Source of the DNA: Ceratothoa steindachneri
Taxonomy: Eukaryota; Arthropoda; Malacostraca; Isopoda; Cymothoidae
DNA: 64,000 bases
Direction of reading: 5' to 3'
NCBI GenBank assembly: GCA_963969495.1
Contig: OZ018319.1
Location: 205,205,405 to 205,269,404, forward strand
Numbering within the stretch: the stretch's first letter is position 1; each line of letters opens with the position of its first letter. The notes beneath the pieces were generated by a model. It saw nothing but the letters and a program-made list of their open reading frames with translations. It ran no database searches and had not been told where the DNA came from. Positions 19,261 to 30,219 of this stretch are shown here, piece after piece. Position numbers and translations under genes: made by a program.

Positions 19261-20655
19261 AGTCATTCATTTTAGTCTCTTTTTGTGGGAAAGGTCATAA
19301 AATATGTGAAATTTATAGACATCACTTTGAGTGTCCTATAGTATGCCCCAGGCATATTAGAATGGTTTACTAAAGCAATTTTGAGGCAATAGAGTGTACG
19401 AGCCACAAAATTTCTCGTTGGATTAATACTCACGCCTCGAGGCTCCCGGCGTATGTTGTTTTGATGAAATTTCATCGAGCCTTTACTCGCCTCTATAGCC
19501 TACCGATTTATCTTGTTCTGATGTTTCATCTGGCCTTTACTCCGTGGTGGTATGTTTTTAATGAATCTTTATCGGGACCTGGACATTCTTCAAGTCTGTA
19601 GACTTAAGTATTGTTTTGATTGAAAAGTATTTGTGGGGGTGTTATTGAAGCTTGTGGGTTTACATGTTTGATCAAATTTTATCGCTCTTGTGTCCAGCTT
19701 AGTAGACTTCCAAGTTATGCTGTTATAATAAGGAATTATAGTGCCGTTACTAAGACTATGAACTCAGGCTGTGTTGGTTGATGAGGCCTATCGGCCTGGT
19801 ACATACCTTGTAGTGCCACATTGCAAGGTGAAATAGGATTGACAATGAAGCCTCACAGAGGAGTGTCATATAAAGCCTATGAAGGCTTGAAATGGGCACG
19901 CATGTAATTAATCTAAAAATTTATAAAGTTTTGTCAGATAAATAATAATGTACAACATTTCATCATGTAAACAATAATATATACTGTTCTTGTAAAGGGC
20001 TATAGACAAACAGAATTCGAAAGTTTTTCACACGCGTGCACACTTACACGCATATACACTTACACGCCTCTCGCGATATCTGTCCAGACATTTTCATCAA
20101 GGTTCTGGGAAACGCCACAGCTGTACAAAAAAAAAAACGTCAAAAGAGGTGCAGTCATGGATACTGAACCGAAGACATGAAAGATGCGAACCTTTATATC
20201 CTCTTAAAGCGCTGCGAAACACAAAATCTTATTCCCGAAATTTGAGAAAGATTTTCTCTATCTCCATGCACAAACAAATAAACATTCAGTCGAGTCAGCT
20301 CCGCCCAGACTGTCATTGGCTAACAGTGGACAACGTTCACTGTTTTCGATACATTAAAATATACAGTGCTGGGTAGCCCCCAGAGGGCAGTCAGCCAGTC
20401 AGTCAAGGACAGTCGAAATAGACTCAAATATTAGTAGGCCTGCCTCAAATACCCAACATAAGGTTAATCGAATTCGTTTTGCTTAAGCCTACCGAGTTTT
20501 CTGCCCAATAAAGAGTCCTTGAATCCGCCTTCCGAGATTCCTTTTCCTGCGGGTAATCCAGCTGGTCCTCTTACCCAGCCTACTTCACTAAAATCAAGCG
20601 AGAGGACAATCTCCCCCAAAACTGGAGTCAGCCCAAGGTCCGCGCTCGGTAACCG
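19261..20655. other. No gene recognised
   Basis: Degenerate repeats of GATGAAATTTCATCGRGCCT type near 19460-19590. No convincing coding frame. Confidence 0.4.
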
Positions 20656-20659
20656 AATA

Positions 20660-20745
20660 CCCCAATAGTGCTTCGTCGAAGTTACGCAATAGTGGGCCTT
20701 GTTAGTACTTGGATGAGAAACTGCGAAGTCGACCTCTACCCGTGA
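20660..20745 (+). ncRNA. 5S rRNA-like segment (pseudogene or 5S-derived SINE head)
   Basis: GAAGTTACGCAATAGTGGGCC followed by GTTAGTACTTGGATG closely matches the internal promoter region of animal 5S rRNA (A box, intermediate element and C box). The sequence before about 20670 and after about 20725 no longer folds as 5S. It is therefore a pseudogene or the head of a 5S-derived SINE. The 104-codon minus ORF over it is a shadow. Confidence 0.65.
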
Positions 20746-21079
20746 ACATTTAGCCAACTGTCTTCTGACCAGTAACAACTAACTAACCCCTGGTAAGCTG
20801 GTAACCCATAACTTATAGGCCAATAAGCGGCGTGCCTATAAGCTCTGTAAGCTTCCATGTTTTGTGATTGGTGAGGCATCAGTGGGACATTACTTTAGGT
20901 TGGCGTCGATTTGTGGTTTGAGGTAGCGTCTTTAGGTAGTTAGACAAGAATGTAGGCTTTAGTGTTGTTTGAAGACCGCCTCATCCGGCCGTAGGTCAAT
21001 TCTGTAGGCTTCAACATTGTATTATTTTCAGAAGACTGTACACAGTTTCATTATACCCTTTATCTTGACTTCACACTTA

Positions 21080-21160
21080 AGAACATAAGAACATAAGAAA
21101 AGAAGGAGACTGCAAAAGACCATTCATGGCCTACACTTGGCAGCTCCTGTGAAGTCAGGA
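21080..21160 (-). mobile_element. LINE 3' tail (GAACATAAGAACATAAGAA type)
   Basis: The same tail precedes the LINE end at 50155-50230: ACATAAGARCATAAGAAAAG followed later by GGCAGCTCCTGT. In the second copy it is the 3' tail of a minus-strand LINE. This copy appears truncated to the tail. Confidence 0.55.
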
Positions 21161-21469
21161 AAAAAAATGAATAGGGGAATCTATTTAGAAGCGTTATCGT
21201 AAATTAATAAAACAGCTAATTGTAAAAAGAAAGGAAACTAGTAAAGCAATTAGGAAATTTTGACACATAAGGTAGGTAAAGATAATAAATGTAGTTAGAG
21301 GATGAGAAGAACTTACGTGTAGTAGTAGATAGGTCCCTAAGATTTTCTAAGCTGTGTATTGAGGCAAACAATAGAGCAATTATAGTTTTGAGCTACATTA
21401 AGAGTAATGTTATTGTAAATATAAGGATATTATCCTTAAACTACATAACTCATATGTCAGGCTACATTA

Positions 21470-21780
21470 AGAGGAATGTATACAAGCATGGTCCACATAC
21501 TTTAGACATGATATCAACCTGTTAGAGTCAGTGCAAAGTAAGGCAACGAAGAAAATACCTTCTCTGAAGAACCTTGAATATGTAGACAGGTTGAAGGTAT
21601 TAAATATGTTTTCATTTGAAAGAAGGTGGGTGAGAGTGGATAGGATCGAGGTTTTTAAAATTTTCTCTGGGGAAGAGAAGTTGGATTTCAGCACGTTCTT
21701 TGAGTTAGATGGACTAGGTACTACCACTTGAAAAAAAAAACAGAGGTGAAGGTTGGAAGTGAGAAAGTATTTTTCCAAAC
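21470..21780 (+). pseudogene. CR1-like LINE ORF2 C-terminal fragment
   Basis: Translation gives INLLESVQSKATKKIPSL then YVDRLKVLNMFSFERR and IEVFKIFSGEEKLDFSTFF. This is the ESVQ-RATK-IP-L-Y-eRLk-L-LfsLE-RR--gD-ievFKil signature of CR1/Jockey-group ORF2 ends. It runs into KYFSKPT, then changes into the Jockey-like ORF2 start described next. Confidence 0.75.
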
Positions 21781-21985
21781 CAACAGGCCAACAGCGCCCA
21801 GGGTTCTGCCTCCGGGAAGCGTACGGCCATTTCGGTGAGGATCTTCTCTTCAAAGAGGGCCCCCGCGTCTCCTCCGAGCTAGGCCTGGAGGGCATATTCC
21901 TTCAATGAAATTGCCGCGGGCTCCGGGCCAATTGGGATGTGCTCCGGAGGCTCGTCTCGTCTTGTTCCCCCTTAACTGAAATGCA
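21781..21985 (+). pseudogene. Inverted copy of the Jockey-like ORF1/ORF2 junction
   Basis: The plus strand reads RPGFCLREAYGH, LLFKEGPRVSSELGLEGIFLQ, stop, NCRGLRANWDVLRRLVSS. The same protein is encoded on the minus strand from 22780 (CLREAYDH, EEGPRVSSKLGLEGIFLQW). The two copies face each other around about 21985. Confidence 0.75.
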
Positions 21986-22794
21986 CGCCACTGCGCCCGC
22001 ACCAAGCACCACCGAGGTGGGATCTCAGGCGGCAGTTGCCCTAAAAATGATATTTGAATAGGAAAATGATCACTACCATGGAGGTCATCGACTACCCCCC
22101 AATCAAAATCAGGCTGTGCATCCGAAGAGCACAAAGAGAGGTCAAGGCAAGAAAATGAAGCGTTTCTCGGACAGTGATGCGTAAACTCATCCACGTTTAG
22201 GACACCCATCTCAAGCTCTTCGATAAGATCGGCAAGGACTTGTCCCGTGGGATTTATTTAGTAATCTCCCCTGAGAGGATGCCTGCCGTTCAGATCTCCA
22301 AGCAAGAGAAAGGGACTTGGCAACCGTGCCACGACGCGGTGGAAGTTCCCCGCATCAAAGTCAGCTGACGGTGGAATGTACGCAGAAATGATTGTATACC
22401 TCCTATTCAGGTGCAGCTGCACAGCCAGTACCTGAAAGGAGGTATCTAAAGAGAAAGGAAAAACGGAAACATCATGCCGGGTGTAAACCGTGCATCCCCC
22501 AGGCCAGCCATCCCGTAGTGGTGGGGTCGCAAGACCCTTATACACCGGGAGGGCGGGCAGGACGCACGCGCCTAGCATGGTCTCCTGCAGAAAAATAGCT
22601 AACGGAGAACGAGACGAGACAAGCCTCCACAGCTCCTCCCAGTTGGCCCGAAGTCCACGGCAATTCCATTGAAGGAATATGCCCTCTAGGCCTAGCTTGG
22701 ACGAGACGCGGGGGCCCTCCTCGAACTGAAGACCTTTACGGGAATGGTCGTACGCTTCCCGGAGGCAGAACCTCGGGCACTGTTGGCCGGACAA
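21986..22794 (-). pseudogene. Jockey-like LINE ORF2, endonuclease domain only
   Basis: APE-type endonuclease motifs appear in order: LQWNCRGLRAN (Asn), FLQETML (Glu), AYIPPSADF, LLLGDLNGRHPL (Asp/Asn) and LHGSDHFPIQI (SDH). One in-frame stop at about 22255 breaks the frame after GDY. The sequence continues SCLDLSLCSS and RWCLVRAQWRAF before ending at the inverted junction. The reverse transcriptase is absent. This enzyme nicks target DNA for LINE integration. The copy cannot be autonomous. Confidence 0.8.
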
Positions 22795-24596
22795 AGCGGC
22801 GAAGGCGCTGTCGCCTTCGAGGACTTATTGGGGGAGGTTGGGCTCGCCATGCGAGTCTTTTTCTCCCTCCGCCTCAAAACCTTAGGCAGGCGCTGTGGCT
22901 TCAAAGGCGGGGGACCCTCTTTTCGAGGAACCACCGTCTCTGAGCCACTCGCTCCACCACTAGGCGTGGGCAAAGGAGCCGAAGCTCCTTTGTTGCTGTC
23001 CTCCTTTTGGGGAAAAGCTTTAGGAACCCCGGAAGATGGCCTGGCGACCAACTTCAGGGGCATTGCCCCTCGTGAGTCTTACGACTCGGTGGAGGCGCTT
23101 GGCCGTTTCGCCTTACGGGAAACGGTCACTCTGAGGCAAAGAGGGGGGGAGCCCTGGTTTTAGCCGAGGTTGGGTATGAACCCTTTTTGCCGCCAGCTTT
23201 ACCAGGGTTGAGTAGAGCCCGCAGAAGGGCTCCGAATGGGTGCGGAAACAACTGTGCTCGTTTGCTTGGATGGGCCAGGAGCAGAGGGTGCCTTTCTAAC
23301 TATTGAGGCATATGACGTCCCAGGAAAAGCCGGGCGCGCCAGGACCAAGTCCTTAGCCTCGAGGAATGAGAGTCTATCCTGGGCATGAATGGCCAGAATT
23401 TCTTTCTCAAGGAGATATGCACCACATTGCTTCGAAGAAGCGGGGTACGGCTCTCCGCAATTGACACACTTGGTCACACACGATTTAGACTTATCATGTG
23501 CGGCCTTGGAGCAATTTACACAGACTTCGAGTGACCCTAACTTTGCACGTCTACATGAGCGATTCGTATAGCCAAAGAGGTGATAGTAATAGCACCGCCG
23601 CGGCAGTGGCACGAATGCCTTCACGCGGTAGCGGTACCAACCGGCACGCACCAACTCGGAGCTTGTCACAGTCGAACGTGATGAAGAGTGTAGGGGTGGG
23701 TCTCGAGGTCACTCCCTGTTTTCTCATCACACGTTCGACCTTAAACGCCCTATGGTCGGCTAGCTCTAAGGTGATGTCCTCAATGGAGTAGTCAACGAGT
23801 TCCCTCGGATAAACTACTCCTTTCACAAAGTTCATGGTAGAGTGCGGCGTCACACTCACCGGGGTTCCATCAATTGTCCGAAGAGCACTTATCTTGGCCA
23901 CCTCGGTGGGTTTCGCCGCATTCGCCAGAAGGCTACCGTCCGAGAAACGGGTCACCTTCGGCTCTTTACCAATTGCACTAGCTAATCCTCTCCTCTGATG
24001 GATCATGTTGCCCTTGGCCAACATGCTTCCATCATTGGGGCGAATAAAGAGGAAACGTTTGGAGCCAGAGGGCTCGAAAACGCCAGGTAACCTCTGAATG
24101 AGGGGCCCCGATATTATCAAGGCTCCGCCCTGTGCATTTTTGGTCTTAGTCGGGGGCTCCGGACCCGGTGGAGCAGAGGGGCCGTATGTGCCAATTTTGG
24201 CTTGGTCGCCTACCAAAGTGGCAGCAGACCCATCCTTCCCCGCAGCCCCCGTGGGTTTAGAGAAGCCCCGAGTCTTTTTAGTCTTTTTTTCTTCTTTTTA
24301 GGAGAGGAGGGTGGGGAATGGAGCCGCTTTTCACCTCCCCTGGCAGAAGACACTAGGCCAGATAGACCAGCCTCAGCCAGGTCCTTCTCCGAAATGGAGA
24401 AGGTCCTGGTGGTCGCAGGGGCACAAGTTGGAGAAGATCCCTCCCCTCCTTCTACTGCCTCGGAGACCCCAGCCGCTTGAGGAGGACCTTGCATAGGGGT
24501 GGATTTGGGTTCAGTGCTTGGTGCCGAGCCTGGATTCGCCTCCATGGAAGGTCCTACCGTCTGAGGATGGGTTTCCTCAAGGACCATGTCTATCAC
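22692..24596 (-). pseudogene. Jockey-like LINE ORF1 (gag-like, zinc knuckles), frameshifted
   Basis: Successive minus-strand frames encode a Pro/Ser-rich start, PKKKKKRLKRL (basic), a region like LTFDC-type folds (TLFITFDCDKLRVGACRLV), then a cysteine block: CYYYHLFGYTNRSC, CVNCSKAAHDKSKSC, CVNCGEPYPASSKQC. These are CCHC knuckles with some ligands lost. A basic, Ser/Pro-rich tail ends just before ORF2. At least two frameshifts (near 24210 and 23610) separate the segments. The product would bind LINE RNA. Confidence 0.75.
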
Positions 24597-25600
24597 AGGA
24601 GGGGCCTACAGTTGGCCATCCCCTCCCAGGACATCGCAGGTTCCCTTGGCAGGGTCACCAGTCTTGTGTGGGGAGGCACAGGCCTTGACCCCGGCAAGGT
24701 TTAATATTCTTGCCAGCAGGTCTTTTGAGGGAAGCGACCGAAGGGGCTTGGCTTTCCTCTCCCCTCTAAGGGGGTTTGCCCTACCGAGCCGCTTCTATGG
24801 GGAGCGGTTGGCTATGGGCTGCCTGCTGGCTTTCTTGGCAGTCCCCTTGGAAAGAAAAGGAGGGACTGCGGCTGGAAGCAGGAAGGTGCCCGAAAGCACC
24901 TCTAGAGAAGGGCGTGAGGAGGAGTCCCCCTACACCCGTAGGCGTAGGAGAGGAGTAAGCCTCCTCTTCGGTTAAAGAAATATGCAGGGTCCCCTGTGCA
25001 AGCACAGGGGGGTGGGATGGAGAGAGATTTTTGGGGGGTTTTGGTGTTCATTCATGGGCATGGTGACCCTGTATTTTCTACGGGATACAATCGCTGATCA
25101 CCTCTCGCAGTAGCCCGCACTGCAAGAGGTGCTTACACGCCTGGCAGAGCCAGGTGCCGCCATTCAGGACCACCCCTCTCTCCTGGTGGCCCGGTAGTCC
25201 ATCGGCATGACGGCTCCACCCTATACACGGCGTAAAACTGAGTGTGAAGAGGAAAGGAAAAGGGATGTGAGGAAAGTATGGGTGGGGATGAAGCAGGTTG
25301 TTAAAAAAAAAACATCCCTAACCGGAGCTCAGGGGTTAGGGAACGTTGACCCCTCCCCCCTCAGCCCCGATTCGGGACGGTTGGCTGAGAAGAAGGTCAG
25401 CATCTACCCTGTGAAATTAGAGGCTGACCATAGAAAGTTGTGGGAGAGGTTGTATGAAAAGCGACGAAGTAGGGGAGAAATACAGGCTATCTGAAGGAAG
25501 GAAGAGAGGCTAAGCTGGGGCCGGACGGAGCCCTGGAACCCATCAGCACGGCGGCCACGATATTAAATCGCCGTGCCCCTTACGGGAACCTCTAAGAGGG
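24597..25600 (-). mobile_element. Probable 5' region of the Jockey-like LINE
   Basis: GC-rich sequence contiguous with ORF1, unlike the AT-rich surroundings. It includes a possible ORF1 N-terminal frame (24781-25005) and an untranslated leader with GCACGGCGGCCACGATATTA near 25545. The exact 5' end is not determined. Plus-strand ORFs here are shadows. Confidence 0.45.
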
Positions 25601-25611
25601 CATCGGTAATT

Positions 25612-25782
25612 CACAGTTGGGGCGCAATCCTTTGGGGGGAAAAGGAATTTCTCTAATTGCATTTGTTATTCCTTTAACTGGAGCTAATTTTGATGGAGGT
25701 TATTTTGATGCAAGAGGGGGCGTGGAGGGAGGAACCAATTCCTAGAGAACGCCTGGTAGCAAAATAGTTAAGCACCACTAGT
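25612..25782. mobile_element. Partial hAT-type MITE
   Basis: It shares GGAATTTCTCT, TTTGTTATTC, GAGCWAATTTTGA and GAGGGAGG blocks in order with 15438-15657, and ends GTTAAGCACCACTAG. The matching left end is missing or diverged. Confidence 0.6.
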
Positions 25783-26900
25783 TTTAGGCGTTTCAGAGAC
25801 CCGTATACCCACAAATGACTTTACTTGCAATCTACAATCCGGTCCTGATGACCTCACCTCCCACATTTTGTTTTTTTCTTCATTTCAAACATTATATATT
25901 CATATTTTCTCTATTTTTTCCCTATCAATTTATCATCGACACCAATTCTTATGGTTACAAAAGAAAAGCGAGACGGTGAAAAGAAACATTGGAGGAGCTT
26001 TTGAAGAATTGCGCTCCCATTTAACAGAGGCGCCGTTATTCTTTAAATGGGTCGATCAGAGAATACCCAGATTACTCCTATTCAAAAACGATGCCCTGGG
26101 TATTTCACTATTAACAGAGTTGGTTGGAACATCTCTTGTTTAGGGGTTAGGGGTCCGTTCCATTTGAAACCACGTCCACTTCTACAAAAGTCATTTAATT
26201 CGCTTACCTAACTTTGGTAATGAGGAAAACTACAATGTATGTATTGGTTGTGTGCGGTTAATATGGCCGCAGGGGTGGGTGAAAACGATCACGTGCCACG
26301 GGTGGGTGAAAAGGATTTTGTTTTACCCTGCGGCAAGCGCCAGGTCAAGGCGTCGCTTTATTTAAAAGGTGTAAAGTTCAATTGTACCCATTTAGGGCCA
26401 TGAAATGACCTATATGACCATAGCACATATGTATTTGGCGCTTGTTTGCGCCATCTAGTGGCAGAAGCCTCATTTAGCCATTCAAAGGCACTTGTAAGTG
26501 ATTTGAACCATGGGAAACCATCAATGCAATAACCATTTATCATCTTATTACAAAACGCCGCGGGTCATTGGAGGAACTTTCCCTCTTATTGAGAATTACC
26601 TGTATTATAGACATGTATCATATAAGATACATTCGATCGCAACGGTTTAAAAAGCCCTGTTTTTCTATATATTCTATATTATTACATAATTTTCTGAATA
26701 GCAGAACACGAAGTATTGCTTAAAAAAAGAAATAGAAATATAACGAGTCTAAAATTTATTTAGGGGGTACTTCAGCCCCCTCAGCCCCTCAACCCTGGAT
26801 CCGCACCTGGCAAGGATCAACTATTCAATCAGACGAATGGAAATCAACCATAAAATCAGCAGCATAAGATACATTCATAAAACTAAACCATTTGCTAAAT
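25783..26900. other. No gene recognised; one short hairpin
   Basis: GGCCGCAGGGGTGGGTGAAAA at about 26263 and TTTTACCCTGCGGC at about 26321 form an imperfect stem with a repeated GGGTGGGTGAAAA between. A GGATCCGCACCTGG word near 26798 resembles the CAGTGGCGGATCC terminus of DNA transposons. Confidence 0.4.
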
Positions 26901-26903
26901 GTT

Positions 26904-27310
26904 GTAGACAAATAATACGGCCTCCATAACCCTCCCCCCTGTAGACAAATAATAAGGCCTCCATAACTTTCCCCCTGTAGACAAATAATAAGGCCTCCAT
27001 AACCCTCCCCCCTGTAGACAAATAATAAGGCCTCCATAACCCTCCCCCTGTATACAAATAATAAGGCCTCCATAACCCTCTCCCCTGTAGACAAATAATA
27101 AGGCCTCCATAACCTCCCCCCCCGGTAGACAAATAATAAGGCCTCCATAACCTCTCCCCCCCTGTAGACAAATAATAAGGCCTCAATAACCCTCTCCCTG
27201 TAGACAAATAATAAGGCCTCCATAACCCTCCCCCCTGTAGACAAATAATAAGGCCTCCATAACCCTCCCCCCTGTAGACAAATAATAAGGCCTCCATAAC
27301 CCTCCCCCGC
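26904..27310. repeat. 37-bp minisatellite, 11 units
   Basis: The unit is GTAGACAAATAATAAGGCC, then TCCATAACCCTCCCCCCT. I count eleven units at 26905-27274, differing mainly in C-run length. Length changes shift frames, so the long minus-strand ORFs (ALLFVYRG repeats) are artefacts. Confidence 0.95.
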
Positions 27311-27876
27311 CCCCCAGTCATGTAGAATCTTACTGGAATAAACACGAAGTTGAAATAAAAAAGATGAATGAATGCAGAAGAAGAGACTTCTTACACTATT
27401 TGTGAAAAGCAAAATATATTTCATGCCTTTTGTGATGTAATTGCTGAACAGTATGTAAGATTAAATTTATTATCTCACCTTTTTTAATTCATGTCTTTAC
27501 CTTTTGATCATTATTCTTCAAATGAGAAAAATTGAGACCCTTATTGTTCAAACAGGTCAAATGGAACGGCTATTCTTCGAAAGCTCCCAAACATTTTTAA
27601 CGCTTCAATGAAAAAATCGTAATAGGAAAAATTCTGTCCATTATAAAATGAGGTAACGCATATTACATACGAGTGTAAACATGCAACCCAACATGACGGA
27701 AATATTTAAGCTTAATTATTATTAATAACATATGCAACAAACCGAGGGACCACCCTATCTCCCTACCCCCCTTCCCTTCTTGTAGAAAATAATACACCTG
27801 AGCCCATGCGGTGGTCGACTTGAAGGAGTCAAAGATTTATGAATTATCATTATTAATATTATTACCGGAGTTCCAG

Positions 27877-28245
27877 TCAAGTGACGTCGGTGACCATGGA
27901 TCTCCATCTTCCCCTATCGCCCGCCAGTCTGATCAGGTGCACAGGTCTTCGTCCATCGCCAAGGTGTTGAAGAATCGTGTTCATAAGCTTTGATCTTTGT
28001 CTTCCTCTCGCTCGACTCCCCTTTATTCTTCCCAATAAGCAGCGTTTCCCAAAGTCGTCTCCTCGCAAGATGTGTCCAACGAATCCACATTGCCTCCTCG
28101 TCACGTTCCTAAACAGACACCTCTCTGTAGCGACCCTTCTTAATACTTCTTCGTTTGTAACGCTATCTGTTCACGAGGTATCATCATCCTTCGCAGGAAC
28201 CAGATCTCTTTCTTCCTCCAGTCTTTTTTATCATATCCTTCTTAA
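27877..28245 (-). pseudogene. RTE-like LINE ORF2 C-terminal fragment
   Basis: The minus strand reads NEEVLRRVATERCLF, then TRRQCGFVGHILRGDD, GRIKGSRARGRQRSKLM, HLIRLAGDRGRWRSMVTDVT and a stop. This is the well-known tail of RTE-related reverse transcriptase proteins (RRLxFxGHxxR...GxRxRGRQR...DRxxWRxxV). The remainder of ORF2 is absent. Confidence 0.8.
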
Positions 28246-28592
28246 GTGTCTATGCTTCACAACCATATGCCAATGTTGACCATACATAGCATCTTAATAT
28301 TTTTAATCTTAAAATCATGCTTTTAGAGATGTTCGTCAAAATACAATTTCATAATTTATTGTTTAAAACTTTTTATTTCGAATGCGTTGAATTTTTAGGT
28401 TTAATTTAATTTTTAGTGCAATTTTATACTTTAAGGCATACAAGAGGATCAGCTTCGCTTCCTCTTACAGAGGGAGCTTGCGCTTCGCAGACAGCCCTTC
28501 GATCTGTGGCCTACTGCCTATCCGGCTTTGGCAGCTGCTCTTTGGCATAACTTTTATTTTTTAAAGTTTCCAGTACATATCATCATCATCAT

Positions 28593-28929
28593 CACTAACT
28601 CTATAATTTAAGAAGGGGATTTTTTGGAGTATTTGAATACTAATTTCATCTTAGTTTGGTTATGACTTAAGTATATTTCAAATTTTTATCAAGGTAATTT
28701 CTAAGAATTTCTTTAGTTTGAAAATACAAAATAATGTAGTTCAGAAAAAATAAATGATTATCCACTGCTTTATAATGTTTTAACAGAAAATGAATTACAA
28801 TTGGTGAAGTTCAGGAAAATTTATTAAAATTTAAGTAAGGCTGCTTTTTTTTAGATTTTGGATTTTAATCTTAGTAGCGAAGCGCAAGCTCCCCCCCCCC
28901 GTAGAAGAAGTGGCGAAACCATTGCCTGG
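28593..28929 (+). repeat. Dispersed AT-rich repeat, copy 2 (internally deleted)
   Basis: Runs CACTAACTCTATAATTTAAG to CCATTGCCTGG. It matches 37709-38148 directly and 5596-6040 inverted, but lacks about 100 bp of the middle. A shorter inverted piece of the GC-rich end lies at about 28446-28490. Confidence 0.75.
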
Positions 28930-29135
28930 CCTCCTAATAATTTAATATTGGTCTTTTTTCACATCAATGCTAATTTTCTAGGCCTAATGGACCAAAAAAG
29001 GTTCATCGGAATTCTTTTTAATTACAGAAAAATAACAATCCTCATTATTATCCTTTAGTTGCGTGCGAGTCTAGTCGCGAGCGACTCTACATCTCATTAA
29101 GTCACTCGGTCGGTCGGTCCCTGTTTTGCTTTTAC

Positions 29136-29535
29136 TTGTTTTGTAATAACATTGTAACTATTCGGCCGATACTAAAGAAATTTAAAACCCTTATGTTGTT
29201 GTACATTGTATTTCGAATGATATAAATGCCAAAGGCTTCCCAAAGTTAGCCAAGGAATTATTTTGTTTTGCCAATACTATCATAACTATTGGCCGATTAT
29301 AACGAAATCTTAAACCCTCATGTTGTTTTACATTCTATTACGAAAGATATAATTACTAAAGGCCTCTCAAGTTGAGAGGTTAGCCCGGGAATAATAATTT
29401 GTTTTGGCAATAACATCCTAACTATTCGGCCTATTTTAACGAAATATGAAGCCCTTATATTGTTTTACATCCTCTTACGAATGATATAATTGTCAAAGTC
29501 CTCCAAAGGTTAGCCCAGGAAAAATAGTTTTAGGT
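29136..29535. repeat. Three tandem copies of a 134-bp unit
   Basis: CTAACTATTCGGCC-type words at about 29156, 29286 and 29422 are each followed by AACGAAAT, CCCTYATRTTGTT, TTACGAAWGATATAA and GTTAGCC blocks. Diverged copies, no ORF. Confidence 0.8.
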
Positions 29536-29866
29536 AAAAAAGATAAAAAACCTCGTTTTAAATGTTATCAAACTATGTTAATTTGACTACAAACATATTG
29601 GCAGTTTCCTAACCTACACAATTGTGGATTAGTTTATCGATTAAGGCTTATACGTAGAAATAGCCTAAAAAAATTCTATAATATCTTAAGATTGAGACAG
29701 AAAATATATAAAGATGTATATAAATAAAAATATATATATTAGATAATATAGTTATGATAGCTGTTACATGGATGTTTTTTGTAAGAGGGAGGGAGGCTAT
29801 TTGTCAAGGAGTTGAACCTGGCTTGAAGAAATTATATACGACGTAGCGAACATCGCTGTAAATATA

Positions 29867-30019
29867 CAAGGTGGTCCGAAAGTCTTCTCATCCCCTGTTA
29901 ATATTGTTTGAACTTTCTATTTCCGATATCTGACACGAGCACATATGTTTAATATTATATTTTCCCCTATTGTTCTTATTACTTTTCGGTAGGGGCGACA
30001 AGGCTTTCTGATCACCCTG
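29867..30019. mobile_element. Mariner-type MITE, 153 bp
   Basis: The ends CAAGGTGGTCCGAAAGTCTT and GGCTTTCTGATCACCCTG are inverted and flanked by TA (29865-29866, 30020-30021). They resemble mariner/Tc1 termini. Confidence 0.7.
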
Positions 30020-30124
30020 TAATTAGGCGTGGAAAACACAAATCATCGGTCTTATGATTAATAGGTCTTGTAAATGGGAAGGAAGGGATAAATTTTAGTG
30101 GTGGTGATTTGCGCGTTCTCCTCG

Positions 30125-30215
30125 TCGTGGCAGAGCGGTTACCAATGCTGATCATTGTCTCAAAATAGAAAAAAAAATGAGAAATTATTTCTAACTACTG
30201 AAATCGATCCTGCGG
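30125..30215 (+). other. tRNA-like promoter pair, possible SINE head or tRNA relic
   Basis: TGGCAGAGCGG (30129-30139) fits a tRNA A box and AATCGATCCTG (30202-30212) partly fits a B box about 73 bp on. No cloverleaf was established and the middle is A-rich. Confidence 0.3.
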
Positions 30216-30219
30216 TACT

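Noticed and set aside
22392..24975. Numerous plus-strand ORFs (for example 22744-23163 and 24586-24975)
   Set aside because: Shadows opposite the GC-rich minus-strand LINE ORF1/ORF2, which shows recognisable zinc knuckles and endonuclease motifs.
26904..27310. CRISPR-like array
   Set aside because: Units are contiguous with no unique spacers, and the genome is animal.
26825..27424. Minus-strand ORFs of 199 and 156 codons with ALLFVYRG / GGLIICLQ repeats
   Set aside because: Frame shadows of the 37-bp minisatellite. C-run length changes shift frames at random.
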